Origin: Sepioteuthis lessoniana
Taxonomy: Eukaryota; Mollusca; Cephalopoda; Myopsida; Loliginidae
Length of the DNA: 64,000 bases
Direction of reading: 5' to 3'
Assembly: GCA_963585895.1 (NCBI GenBank)
Contig: OY757939.1
Location: 36,588,332 to 36,652,331 of the forward strand
The notes below the pieces were generated by a model that worked only from the letters and a program-made list of their open reading frames with translations, made no database searches and was not told the origin of the DNA. A program made the position numbers and the translations under genes. Of the stretch, positions 50,555 to 60,835 are shown piece after piece; position 1 is the stretch's first letter; every line of letters begins with the position of its first letter.

Positions 50555-51290
50555 TGAGAAGTTTTTGCCTTGGAAACCAAAGTGGTCAAGTGACGTCAGC
50601 TCTCTGCTTTAACTCTTACTTGGCTAGACGGGCGTTTTTCTCTGTGTTCGGAATTTCTGTTTATAAGCTTCTGGAATCAACTCGAAGCTTTTTAGAACCG
50701 CTGCTTTCACCAAATCAGTCGGCGCAATTTTCTGTGGGCAGAGTTGCATATGCTCTCTGTGCTTTTCCTGTCAGCACAGTTTGGAGTAGCATTGACCAGC
50801 ATTCTTTCGGCCATCCGAGATTTAGTGCAGTTCGCTCAAAATGTGCGAAGTATCCGTCCACGTTGGCTTCTTCAAATTTTGGGACTAGCCTCGCTTGCTT
50901 CGTTACTTCGAAACTGTCATGGCTTCCTTCGCGTCCTCTTATTGCCAAGTCGACTTCTCGCAATCTTGTTTCTTGCTGAATTTTAGCTTTCTCCAGTTCC
51001 ATCTTATTTCTCTGTAGTTCCATTTGGGCTTGCATTTTAATTTTCTCCAGTTCAATTTGTTCTGGCGTCATTCTTATTACTTCAGTTGGTAGGTCTTCCA
51101 ATACTGCTTCCTCGAACACATTTTCGTCCACCATGTGCTCGGCTATTTTTCTAACGAGTTCATGTTTCCTCATAGAATTTTCAACATTTAACTCAAGCTT
51201 CTCGCCAATTTTCACTATCTCGCTTTTTCTCAGCCTCTCCAACTTTTCCATGGAGGGTTCTTTTAAAAAGTTTTCTATTTTGTCCATTTT
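50555..51290 (-). pseudogene. Gypsy-like LTR retroelement gag fragment
   Basis: The minus frame starts at ATG 51287 and gives 190 codons. The N-terminal part is Lys/Glu-rich (LERLRKSEIVKIGEKLEL), followed by a Glu/Gln/Lys/Arg helix (QMELQRNKMELEKAKIQQE, likely coiled coil). The conserved block is LVPKFEEANVDGYFAHFERT, then NLGWPKECWSMLLQTVLTG, typical of Ty3/Gypsy Gag capsid regions. A stop after CAD (50715) is due to a frameshift. Homology continues in the next frame to about 50600, then ends. No protease, RT or integrase follows. Confidence 0.85.
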
Positions 51291-51437
51291 TCTTCAATTT
51301 TTCCAAACAGTTATATCAACGGGTAATATGACATTATTCCTTTTTTTCTTTCACGGTCTCCCAGGGTAGATTTAGACGGCAGGAATTGTCATACGACTAC
51401 AAGCAATAAATATTATTGATATTTATAATAATATCTA

Positions 51438-51514
51438 TTCCCGGACGTGAGCCCCCATTTTAAGGTCTGTATGGGTCGGGAATAAAGGTTAAAATATCCC
51501 CGGACGAGACACCA
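51438..51514 (-). promoter_or_regulatory. tRNA-Pro-like primer binding sites, duplicated
   Basis: The minus strand has TGGGGGCTCACGTCCGGGAA (51438-51457) and TGGTGTCTCGTCCGGGGA (51497-51514), both preceded by CTTAAAA. The tRNA-Pro primer site is TGGGGGCTCGTCCGGGAT, so each is one or two steps away. They lie 150-230 nt upstream of the gag ATG, as expected. Confidence 0.65.
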
Positions 51515-51960
51515 TTTTAAGTCTGTGACGGCAAATTGACTAAAAATCCCAAAACGGGACTTTATTTTCGCACGTGTGAAGACGGGGTAGGTTGGCACTT
51601 GATCCCCTATAGAATAAGTCCTCGTTCAGAGTTTTTCTCTCAGGCATATAAGACCTGGCATATTACGTGAGGGATTAATTTAGGGCCAGACTGACCGCCG
51701 CTGGCAAGGGGTTCCAAATTTCACACTATCACACACCCACCAGGCCGCTAAACTTCTCCCCCCCAGACAACAGAAGATATGAGCCTATAGGTTTTAGTCG
51801 AGATAATATTATATTGTAGTAGTCGGCAACTCTGGCTTCCCGTGTGATACTTTTAAGGAATTAATAGGACAACTCTAAGCAAGATAACATAAGGCGAATA
51901 GAAGGTGAAAAGGAAGCATGAAGTAACAACATAGACCACGTGGTAACATAAAAATATATG
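51515..51960 (-). mobile_element. Probable 5' LTR region of the Gypsy-like element
   Basis: This lies upstream of the primer sites on the minus strand. It has GC-richer blocks (GGGGGAGAAGTTTAGCGGCC, GTCAGTCTGGCCC) and an AATAAAG signal (near 51560). No second LTR is in the window, so the borders are uncertain. Confidence 0.45.
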
Positions 51961-52059
51961 ATTCCTTTACTACTGTTATATACACTTTCAAAGTGTCAAA
52001 ACATATAATAATTGGACAGTCCACGAATAAATGTCTTTTCTTGACTTTTGTTTTTCTTC

Positions 52060-52066
<7 letters not shown>

Positions 52067-52101
<35 letters not shown>
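52067..52101 (+). repeat. (GA)n microsatellite
   Basis: About 17 GA units. Confidence 0.96.
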
Positions 52102-52105
<4 letters not shown>

Positions 52106-52591
52106 ATAGAATTTGGGTATAAAGGAGAAATGGCCCCAAAGTTACTTATCTTATTTTTCGACGGGGTTCCACTGGAGAATCTTTCTTCTTTCACGGGCTA
52201 ATAGACTTTATTCTATTTTTTTTACACTGGCTTGAAGAACCTGGGGTCCCTCGTGTCTCAGATATTCTTTTGTCTTCAACCCGGAATACTGGCTATGGTT
52301 CGTCTGCCCGCTACGAACCCTGCTCAAAAACTACCTTTCTTATTATTTACTTCCGCTGAGGGGAAGGAGTCCCCACTTCCGTTTTGGGGTCCCAGCCAAT
52401 CATTTGGCTTCTCTCTTCTCCCCCTTGGTGTCCAGCGACCTGAGGTTACTAAGGACCAACACCTGTTGATATCCCCTCTGTGACCCACATTCTCTCTTAA
52501 CGGTCACTTTTTTGACAGCTTGATACTGTCAATTCAAACACGAGGAGTAGTAATTTTATCTCCCTCCTCCCAGTGGGATATCACGTGACAA
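52102..52591. other. Unassigned sequence
   Basis: The 83-codon frame at 52232-52483 is Pro/Leu-rich and not recognised. The sequence is GC-richer than average and may belong to an LTR. Confidence 0.35.
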
Positions 52592-52808
52592 TATATATCT
52601 CGTTTAAAAGTGTCAACATGCAAATTTACGTTCACGAGTTGTAGTGATAATTTACTAAGCTTCTTTTTGCTTAGATATGGCACAAGGCCACATGAAAGAA
52701 GCTATCAATGAGACCCTTTCATGTGGCCTTGTGCCACATCTAAACAAAAAGTTTAATAAATTACCACTATGACTAGTGTGTGTAAATTTGGATGTAGACA
52801 CTTTTAAA

Positions 52809-52820
<12 letters not shown>
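52592..52820. repeat. Foldback made of two SINE-F tails plus flank
   Basis: The left arm 52592-52698 pairs with the right arm 52715-52820 across a 16-base loop. The inner arms hold the SINE-F tail (GCACAAGGCCACATGAAAG). The outer arms hold non-SINE flank (CGTTTAAAAGTGTC.ACAT). The inverted copy thus includes unique flank, so it arose by inverted duplication or template switch, not by two SINE insertions. The right arm ends in (TA)n. Confidence 0.9.
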
Positions 52821-52847
<27 letters not shown>

Positions 52848-52967
52848 ATTTGTCTTTAAATAACTTTTAAGTGTTGATAAGCCATAAAACATCAACGAAC
52901 CTAGACTTAACGCGTGTTGCTAGATTTGATTAACATGGTTTCATTTAATATATTTTAAACGGAAGGG

Positions 52968-53188
52968 GAATCTCCGTGGTGTAGTGCCTAACGTGTTGGA
53001 CGGCAACATCTTAGGAAGCGAGTTCGAACTCTAGCAGCACTATTACATCCACTCTCGGACCCTTGTGAAATTCATGAAGTCCGTTATCCACCCCCAGCTA
53101 TGGGTAAAATAGTACTACTACTGTTCTTCTACAAGGATGGCTTTGGCATTGAATAACTGACAAAAGCGTATTCTACCATCAAAAAAGA
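52968..53188 (+). mobile_element. SINE-A copy
   Basis: CCGTGGTGTAGTGCCTAACG, AGCGAGTTCGAACTCTAGC (B box), CCCAGCTATGGGTAAAATAG, GGCATTGAATAACTGAC. The inner stem is lost. Confidence 0.85.
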
Positions 53189-53330
53189 GACAAAACCATT
53201 TTACAGAGATAATTTAACCGAGTGTAAACAATATTTTTTCGTCTGGTTTTGGTTCAGATATTTAACTGTTTGAATTTTATGGAAATTTAATAGCCATCAT
53301 ACTACCCTCGAAATGCAAGTTATCGATCAG

Positions 53331-54409
53331 TAAATAAACTAATAACAGATAAGACGCAAAACATTTTAATTTAATAGCTGAATGTTCTGGTGACATAAGA
53401 TATTGCTTAAACAAAGTAGATTAGATTATTTTGATTAACGCTATGATCTTTCCATAAGTGTTTAAACAGAGATAGAAAGAAGGTTAGCATTGATAAAGAC
53501 GGATAGATACGTATATCATGGAATGTTTATACATTCCATGATATACGTATCTATCCGTCTTAGAGTTAGAAATGAACTAAATAATGTAAATATTAACACA
53601 CATAAGTTAGATTTCATATTATTTGGGTCATATTTAACGATAGATAGACTGATGTAATATGATTTAAAAAAAAATTTAAACTGTAATTTTGTCTCATAAA
53701 TTTGAAAAAAAAACTCGACTAACAGAAATAGAATGTTTTAAAACTTTCTCATCTCTTTCGTTTCGTTTAGTAACTCACACGTTATGGATGAAGGTTTAAA
53801 CGTTGTATAACAGAGATAGACAAGACTGATGTTTAAAAATATAATCTGCTTCTTTTATTTTCCTTTTATTACCCAAATGGTCTGAATACGGAAAGGTCGA
53901 AGACGGCTAAGCTCACACACAGGAACTGGAGTTAACCCCTTTTTCTTCCTTCTGCTGACGGGTCGAAATCTTCTTGGTCAAATCATACACCGGACGCCTA
54001 TGCAAATTCTCGTAATGACACCTCCTCCATCCTACCGCCTACACAATGCACGTGACCACGCTTCATGTAACATGCTAACCTTGCAATCTACGCGGCATTT
54101 ACACCGAGAAAACTTGCGTCCTGTTTATTTTAGGTACCAGGTGCATTTCCTTTTATTTTCTTTCAACCAGGGTCCGATTTCAGCCACGGCATCGACAGAT
54201 GTCAAAGAGGTCTTCAAGTTAATATCGAACATAAAACCAAAACGTTTAACATAGGCAAATATTTCTACAAATAAAATCATCCAATGAAAACCATATGCTT
54301 TTTCCTCTCTAATGCATTTTCATAAGTATTTAAAGGGTATTTTATGAAACCAGAATGTTAAGCTATTAAATTAAAATGTTTTGCGTCTTATTTATTACGA
54401 GTTTATTTA
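53331..54409. mobile_element. Element with about 65-bp terminal inverted repeats
   Basis: AAGACGCAAAACATTTTAAT, TTAATAGCTGAATGTTCTGG (53351-53390) is mirrored at 54346-54395. The 1.08-kb interior has no transposase frame. The true ends and target duplication were not resolved. Confidence 0.55.
53497..53560. repeat. Perfect palindrome, 30-bp arms, TTAT loop
   Basis: AGACGGATAGATACGTATAT, CATGGAATGT is mirrored exactly at 53531-53560 around TTAT. Confidence 0.97.
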
Positions 54410-54942
54410 TTGCTATATAATTCCATAATTTTTGACAGGGTAAATAAACTCGTACCAGTATGCATTAATATTCTCAGCTATCATCGAATCCTGTGTTGCT
54501 ATATAACATCTTAATCGTTGAAAAGTCTTTTTTTATTTCTACTTCGTATTTACACTCGTTTTCAGAAATCGTTTTGTGAAATTAACGGCTTTCGAAATTT
54601 AGGGCAACAGAATTAAAGACGCTAAGAAGCCATTTTTTAAAAATTCGATCACGTTTAAATTGTTTGAAATGAATTGTTAAGCGCAAATTCTTACCGAATC
54701 AAAGAGTTCAAATTCCATATTTTTTAAAATTGATTTTTTTTTTGTTACTTCACATCTTTATTCCCGCCCCCATTGTATTCTGATGCGAGTCACAATTGTC
54801 GGTTTGAATTATAAATGCACCCTTTGACCTTTTTGCTGATTATTCCATTTTGCGCAAGGAGGTGAGGTGCAAGTGGAAGATTCAAATCCGATCTGCTACA
54901 AGATTTTGTTTGTAATTTTAGAATTATATAACTTGCTGATTA
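54410..54942. other. No recognised gene
   Basis: AT-rich sequence. Confidence 0.45.
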
Positions 54943-54947
54943 CAAGA

Positions 54948-55207
54948 TGCAGTATAGTGGCTCGTACCACGTGATTTCCGGTATCGCGGATGTATAAAAG
55001 ACACTGTGTCTCTTAAGCACGAGGAAGCAGAAGCAGAAATAGAAGCAGAGAGACAGCTCTGAAAGGACGTCGGTCAGTTGTAAGACAAACTTCGGACGTA
55101 ACACCAAGCAGCGCAAGACTTATGATGCTAGTCGGACTGTACCACTTGAGTTGATAAATACTTAACTTTATTTCACTATGTATCTATTCCGTTGCCCCGA
55201 TACAACA
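54948..55207 (+). mobile_element. Solo LTR-2, copy b
   Basis: Begins TGCAGTATAGTGGCTCGTAC, TATA box TATAAAAG (54993-55000), ends CCCCGATACAACA. Flanked by CAAGA at 54943-54947 and 55208-55212. It is the unoccupied counterpart for LTR-1 copy c. Confidence 0.92.
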
Positions 55208-55212
55208 CAAGA

Positions 55213-55711
55213 AAAATCGAAATAAAATATTTAATTCATTTGAATCATAATAAGATTTACATGAAATTCTATAAATATTCACCGACCTACCCTGACCCTT
55301 TAAGTCAATGTTTCCCAACCTTTTCTTCTTTGTGGCCTATTTTTGATGTAAAAAAGAATTCAGGCCTCCATAAGCACAAATAGAAATTCCATATAACAAG
55401 TACTTTTTTTGAGTAAAAAATATAAATCCTGACTCATGACTACACTGCTACTACTATCTATCAGTCAAAATTTTTTCCACTGAAAATAAAGTATAAAAAC
55501 AAAATTATGGTTTTATAATTTCACACCGAGGGTTGGGGGGAGAAGAATTTTAAAGGTTATCTAATTTCTTTGGTGCAACTCACAAGCCGATTTTCAAATT
55601 TCTCAGGCCCATTTCAGGGCCTAGAACCTACGTCGAGACGCCCTTCTTTAAATGATATGCAACCACACAAATAATTGGAAAATTGAACGTTGGTTGACTT
55701 TAAGGAGCTCT
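55213..55711. other. No gene; source of a 41-bp templated copy
   Basis: 55384-55424 (AATTCCATATAACAAGTACT onward) recurs exactly at 55842-55882 inside SINE-A. Confidence 0.6.
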
Positions 55712-55930
55712 CAGTGATGAGGTGGGTAATGTGCAGGACTATGACATTGTAGTAAGCGAATTTGAACTCCAGTAACGCTATTCCATTCAATTTCGGAATA
55801 ATATCTTTGAGAAAGGCATGAAACCCCTCATCTCCACAAATTCCATATAACAAGTACTTTTTTTGAGTAAAAAATATAAGGTTTTGGTTTTGGCGTTAAA
55901 TAATCAATGAAGATTGATATGCCATAAAAA
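55712..55930 (+). mobile_element. SINE-A with a templated replacement
   Basis: Head, AGCGAATTTGAACTCCAG (B box) and AAGGCATGAAACCCCTCATC are normal. The next about 55 bp (the CCCAGCTATGGG block) are replaced by a 41-bp copy of 55384-55424. The stem-loop end GGCGTTAAATAATCAATG and GATTGATATGCCAT follows. Confidence 0.88.
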
Positions 55931-56439
55931 AACAAGTTTAACAGTAGCCTTTCCGCTCTGGTGTGTGCTCTTGTTTCTTCGTTAAAATCAAAACTGAGTT
56001 CCGTTGTCACTAGTAAAAAAAAACAAAAAACATATCGCCAGCCATTACAAACCAAATTTGTCAACTGAAGACTCCTAACACCAGTTACAAGAAATAGGAA
56101 CCATATTCACCGATTGTCACTTCCCGAAGGAAAGAGTTAGAAGAAGATAAAGCTGATTTTTAGTTAATTTAACATAATTTTTATGCAAAAAAGTTCTTAC
56201 CCAATCATTTGTATTCTCAAGAGGTACATATTGTAAAAGTCAGTCCAAATTGATTAATTAGATTAGTATACAATGTATTTTTCAAACCTGGTGTTTTGGT
56301 AAATGGCATAAAATATCCTGAATTCTGGATGCCCAAAAATATATAGAGAAAAACAGGGAAAAAAAACCCCCACCAGATTGTGAAAGTAAATGGGTTAGAT
56401 GGGATTTTCGCTGACTGTTCAGCGGGTTGTCTGGCATTC
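55931..56439. other. No recognised gene
   Basis: AT-rich sequence. Confidence 0.45.
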
Positions 56440-56800
56440 GTATCGGACAGTCAATGCTCCATGGCAGACTTGAGGCCGAAAGGACCCCGTTTCGGCTGGG
56501 CCGTCTTCGGTCGGGCGAGCTGCATCATTGAAACTTTTGTCACTCTTGTATAGCACTGGAAGTTGCTGTCCAGTTTAGGCTATAATCAGGCATACGTGCC
56601 TAGACCCAGATTTGGGTCCAAGTCCAGCGAGGCTCATCAGGCCCACATTGCATCAAGTGGGCCGTTGACCAACATAGACCAGCAGGGCTCGAGCCGAGGC
56701 TCGTGTCCGACCTTCCCCTCCTCTAAATCCCCACTATAATCGACCTTCGGGTCATTGACCTTGTATTAAGTCCTGTCTGGTGGAAGACAGAGACAAATAA
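56440..56800 (+). mobile_element. SINE-G (GC-rich repeat), copy 2
   Basis: CTTGAGGCCGAAAGGACCCC, CGGCTGGGCCGTC, CCCACATTGCATCAAGTGGG, AGACCAGCAGGGCTCGAGCC, tail GACCTTGTATTAAGTCCTGT then GGTGGAAGACAG. Matches 39355-39670 reversed. Confidence 0.7.
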
Positions 56801-56845
56801 TGGCTTATATGCTCTTTTTCTAATGACGATTATTATGAAATATTA

Positions 56846-57112
56846 GACCTCTTCACCACTTCCTGAATAGAAGCATCAATATCACCATGGGTAGCTGTTA
56901 AACGTAAAATACTCATAAGAATCCTTCATTTCTTCATAAATATAAGGGTCAACATCATCATGGACAGTTCTTAGCTATAAAATGCTAATAAGAATCTTTC
57001 ACTCATTCCTAGATAGAAGCATTATTATCATCATGGATAGCTGTCAACAATGAAATGTCAATTAGAATTCTTCACTCCTTCCTAGATAGAAGCCTCAGTA
57101 TCATCATGGATC
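56846..57112 (+). repeat. About 72-bp minisatellite, nearly four units
   Basis: Unit: CTTCCTAGATAGAAGCATCA, ATATCATCATGGATAGCTGT, AAAATGCTAATAAGAATC. Units diverged 10-25% by eye. Confidence 0.9.
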
Positions 57113-57764
57113 GAAATAGCATTTGAGGTCCAATATCAGTAACTGACAAGTTTTTCTTTGTTCTTTATATCCGACCAAACTTGTTTTGTAGAACTGTTCA
57201 CTTTTGTCACCATATTTACCGGAAGTCCAACCCTCCTTTATGAGTCTATACTGAAATTTTGTGAAGTAGAAATAATCAGAAAAAAGTTCATTTTAACAGA
57301 AAGCAAATAAAATTGGTATCCGCAGGCACGGAAGTCTAAATTAATTCAGAGAAGAAATGAAAAAGTATATTTTATTCGGGAAACAAATTTTAAACAGCCC
57401 AAAGCGGATTTTTATATAATGAAATATACTTACATAGACAGATGTCTCAATTATATATTATTACCTAATCGACTATAGTCATAAAACTTTATAAGATGGA
57501 AGAGAATATTTATTTTTAAAAAATTTGCTCCTAATGTTTACTCAAACTTGTATTTATGATAAACTGTTGCCTAAATACACAATATTTGATAAGTTAGACA
57601 TTTTACTTGTGATAATTCTATTTGATCATATTTTTGCCAGTGGAAAAATGAACCAGCCATAAATCTTGAATAAATAAAAAGTTTTTGCAGAATTATTCTA
57701 TTCCCGTCTTTCCAAGTTCAATTATATGTGTAGTATATATATTCACAAATTATATATAAAATAT
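57113..57764. other. No recognised gene
   Basis: AT-rich. Similar to 18296-18480 around 57295-57330. Confidence 0.4.
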
Positions 57765-58235
57765 ATTTGCCTGATTGATTGATTGTTATGGCATGTTAAC
57801 CCTTATGGAGTTATTTTGTGTCTAGGGTTAGGGATCGTTCATATTTACATTTTTTGTACAGTTGTTTTTAAATAGTTTTTTGCACACGATGACAAGTAAT
57901 AATACGAGTAATATACACACATACTTATTTATCCCACAGATGGAACCCTAACAGGTACTACAAATACGGGCCTGAGTGGACCTGGAAGTAATGGCAATGA
58001 AGGGGTACTCTATATTCTTCAAATCTCTACGACTGAAGCCTCACCATCAGATACAGTTTATTGTTATACTCAGAACATTAGTTCTATTTAACGCATAGAT
58101 GGGACCCTAATAGGTACTACCACTACGGTCAGAGTGGACCTGGGAGTAATGGCAATGAAGCGGCACTTCACACTCTCAAGAGCTTAAGAACTGTAGCCTC
58201 AATATCAGATGCAGTTTAGTATCATACTCAGTGTA
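57765..58235 (-). mobile_element. SINE-B variant with duplicated head
   Basis: TGTTATGGCATGTTAACCCT start, variant modules, then two consecutive heads (CACAGATGGAACCCTAACAG at 57936 and CATAGATGGGACCCTAATAG at 58104). Confidence 0.75.
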
Positions 58236-58502
58236 CCCAGTTTTCAAAATTTTTTGAAGTGAAATTTTAAAAATACAATTTTAAAGATTAAATTTTAACA
58301 GCTGTAAACTCATTTTCACTATACCAGTTTACAACTGCTAAAAGTATATTTTTGTGACCGGAGGGCCCAGATCTCCAAGTAAATACTAAAGAAGTTGAAC
58401 GGGGGGGGGCAGTGCAATCCCTCCCTAGCCTTTTGCCATTAAGATTTGTTAAAAATATTGACAGGAAGTTTAAGAATCATTCGGACTTTTACTGTATCGA
58501 TA
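58236..58502. other. No recognised gene
   Basis: Unassigned sequence. Confidence 0.4.
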
Positions 58503-58748
58503 TCATTTGGTTTCGCTTGATTTTTGTTATTTAATGGCATACCAACTATCGTGGTTTATTTCATGCCAAATCCATCCTTTTAGTATAGTAGTGGTACTAT
58601 ATAACCCATCGCTGGGAAGATCAAGGGGTTCATACCTTTCCCAAGAGTATTTGTCCGAAAGTGAACGTAATAGTGCGATTGGAGATCGAATTCGCTTACT
58701 ACGATCCCACAGTCCAGTGATTTAACCTTTACACCACGAGGACACCCC
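58503..58748 (-). mobile_element. SINE-A, near full length
   Basis: TTTGGTTTCGCTTGATTTTT, stem-loop, CATCGCTGGGAAGATCAAGG, GATCGAATTCGCTTACTACG (B box), TTTAACCTTTACACCACGAG (A box), GACACCCC. Confidence 0.9.
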
Positions 58749-58785
58749 TAGTGTTACTACTAATGTTTTGCTTTTTATGATAACA

Positions 58786-58833
58786 TATATATATATATAT
58801 TTTATGATGATATATATATATATATATATATAT
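58786..58833 (+). repeat. (TA)n microsatellites
   Basis: Two TA runs separated by TTTTATGATGA. Confidence 0.93.
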
Positions 58834-58849
58834 AATAAGTAAAGTTGGC

Positions 58850-59103
58850 GACCATAGTCGAGGGTGACCCGAAGGCTCCCTTTTCGATAGCTTACTACAC
58901 CAAGGTGTAGGGGAGGGCGCGACTCCTTTCCCTGGATTGCTCCACTTTACCCTTGATCCGTACCTTATAATGCTGAGTGTTAAGCAAGGACGCATCAAGT
59001 ACCATTTTTTGAGTCTTTGGTATGACTCGACCTGGGATTGAACCCAGGTCTCCCGGGCCAATGGCGAACACTCTAACCGCTAGGCCAAACAATGCTTTTA
59101 ACA
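58850..59103 (-). mobile_element. SINE-E, tRNA-derived
   Basis: The minus strand has TTGTTTGGCCTAGCGGTTAG (A box), CCCGGGAGACCTGGGTTCAA and TCCCAGGT (B box in a perfect T stem), then GTCTCAAAAAATGGTACTTG. The rest (GGGTAAAGTGGAGCAATCCA, CACCTTGGTGTAGTAAGC) is a SINE body. The head is close to an intact tRNA but lacks a matching acceptor stem. Confidence 0.75.
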
Positions 59104-59550
59104 GCGTACTCATGTTTAAAATTAATAAAATATTTTAAAAACGATTAAAATATTTTAAAATTTCTAAAAATATTAGATATCAGAATACTCATCCTTTCTC
59201 ATACTCGTACAAATACCTCGAATCACTCCATAGTGTCGAGCAATCAAAATCCACCTTCCGCCATTGCTCGCCACTTATTGGAAAATGTTTTCAGCCCTTG
59301 AGTCTTCCGGCAATGGACTCCATTCGTCAACCCTAGAGGCCTTTTTGATTACCAAATTCCAGCCAGAACTCTGTATACAGAAGCAATTCTATATACCGCT
59401 TCTTTTTAGCAATCCTTTTTGGGCCACGGGAAGTTAATATTACTCGCGCTCACTCTGCAGGCTTTCCGTCATTTCTTTTAGCTTTCCGTCTTTCTTGCGT
59501 TTTCTTTTTTTGGTCACTGCTCAAAATTTGAATTCCATAAGTATTTTACA
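59104..59550. other. No gene; arm of a distant inverted repeat
   Basis: ATGCTTTTAACAGCGTACTC (59093) and the next about 50 bp are mirrored at 59605-59670. Confidence 0.6.
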
Positions 59551-59830
59551 GATACAATTCTCTGATGAGACAAAATCGAAACATGGTCCCTTTTTAAGAA
59601 CTTTAAAATATTTGAATCATTTAAAAATATTTTATTCGTTTCAATAATGAGTACGTTATTAAAAGCATTATTCATATATATATATATGAAAGTATTGTGG
59701 TAGGTACAGAATTTAAATATTGTTTTTAAAAGTGTGTGCATAATAAACTGTTTTGAAAACGATTTAAACATTTTAAAATTCTAAAAAAAAAGGGACCTTT
59801 TGTTTCGGTCACTTCTCTTCAGAGAATTAT
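59551..59830. other. Inverted pair of short CTCTGA(T/A)GAGA motifs
   Basis: Plus: CTGATGA, GACAAAATC, GAAACATGGTC (59559-59585). Minus: CTGAAGA..CCGAAACAAAAGGTC (about 59795-59822). Both are followed by CCCTTTTT. The core words are hammerhead-like but no stem I is visible. Confidence 0.4.
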
Positions 59831-59889
59831 GTCAGTGACAACAGTGTTTATATCGAAGTTAATATCCCATGTTTACTTTCTTCAATATA

Positions 59890-60460
59890 AACAGCTTTTG
59901 CTACTGGACAGGGTATTTGAAATATATATGTATGTACGACCGATCAACTAAAAGCAGAGATAACATTGTGCGTTCATCTTCATTTTTAGTGCAGTTTTTG
60001 ATTTTTAAATACGCGTTTACTTTCGGTCGTTGATGTCATTACGCGCTTACAGTAACCGTTTCTTAATGTTACGTGATCACACGGGAATGGTGGTTCTGCG
60101 TACATTTCATTCATGCGGAAGACATTTTGCTCTCGACCAAATACAACTTGATGCATATTGCGCCGAGGTCTGAAGATGATATGAAGCAACTTTGAAACTG
60201 CGGCCAGTGATTCCTGTTTTTGAAGGAAACGAAATGACTGAGTGTCCTAGAAAGCCACGACAACCAACTTCTATAGCAATCACATGGCAACCTACCAACA
60301 TATCCAACCCTTTTCCACGCAGTCGGCACATAGTGTCTCGTATTGTTTTTTCCTTCCGCTCATGTGGCTCCCGATTTTCTTCCCAGGGAACAGTTAATTC
60401 TATGAGGAGGACACTCTTCTTTGAATCGGACCACGCTACAATGTCTGGCCGCTTTTCATT
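59890..60460 (-). pseudogene. nLTR-2 C-terminal region and 3' end
   Basis: The minus frame reads KRPDIVAWSDSKKSVLLIEL then TVPWEENREPHERKEKTI, VGCHVIAIEVGCRGFLGHSV and SSCIWSRAKCLPHE. RPD-X14-E is intact, followed by the EVGCRGF block. The frame is open for about 114 codons from the RPD, then a stop. The 3' end (CAAATACCCTGTCCAGTAGC) matches 41775-41800. The 5' side is cut by (TA)n. Confidence 0.75.
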
Positions 60461-60463
60461 AAA

Positions 60464-60464
<1 letters not shown>

Positions 60465-60509
<45 letters not shown>

Positions 60510-60527
60510 CAATAAAAACAATATAAA

Positions 60528-60585
<58 letters not shown>
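60465..60585 (+). repeat. (TA)n tracts
   Basis: Two long TA runs (60469-60507, 60534-60583) separated by ACAATAAAAACAATATAAAA. Confidence 0.95.
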
Positions 60586-60586
<1 letters not shown>

Positions 60587-60614
60587 TGTATATATTTAAT
60601 GTCATGAAATTTTT

Positions 60615-60667
60615 TCTGCGACCCCTGGGTTTCATGAAGTTTTACAAAACAACAATCATCAGGCAGA
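60615..60667 (-). ncRNA. Hammerhead ribozyme motif HHR-2, copy 2
   Basis: Minus strand: stem I TCTGC (60663-60667), CTGATGA (60656-60662), stem II with inner GTTTT/AAAAC, GAAA (60630-60633), stem III ACCC/GGGT around AG, triplet GTC, then GCAGA (60615-60619). Stems I and III are perfect here. Cleavage is predicted between 60620 and 60619. About 35 nt further on lies (TA)n. Confidence 0.82.
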
Positions 60668-60738
60668 TAACAAAATGAAATGAATCGAAAACCGAAAAAT
60701 AGAGCCAAAAACCGTTGGGATTGTGTAGGAATCTTTAC

Positions 60739-60835
60739 GTGTGTGTGTGTGTGTGTGTGTTTGTGTGGGTTAAAGTTGCGTATTATTGTGTGTGTATGTG
60801 TGAGTGCTATATAGTGCATGTGTGTGTGAAGGTAC
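60739..60835 (+). repeat. (TG)n-rich tract
   Basis: TG runs at 60739-60768 and shorter ones to 60830. Confidence 0.9.

Noticed and set aside
50715..51287. Domesticated gag-derived host gene
   Set aside because: Frameshift directly after the conserved block, and a primer site and LTR-like sequence beside it. It is an ordinary dead element.
52232..52483. 83-codon frame as a gene
   Set aside because: No motif, no conserved partner copy and Pro/Leu composition bias.
58995..59103. Functional tRNA gene
   Set aside because: The T arm is perfect, but no matching acceptor stem was found and a SINE body follows.
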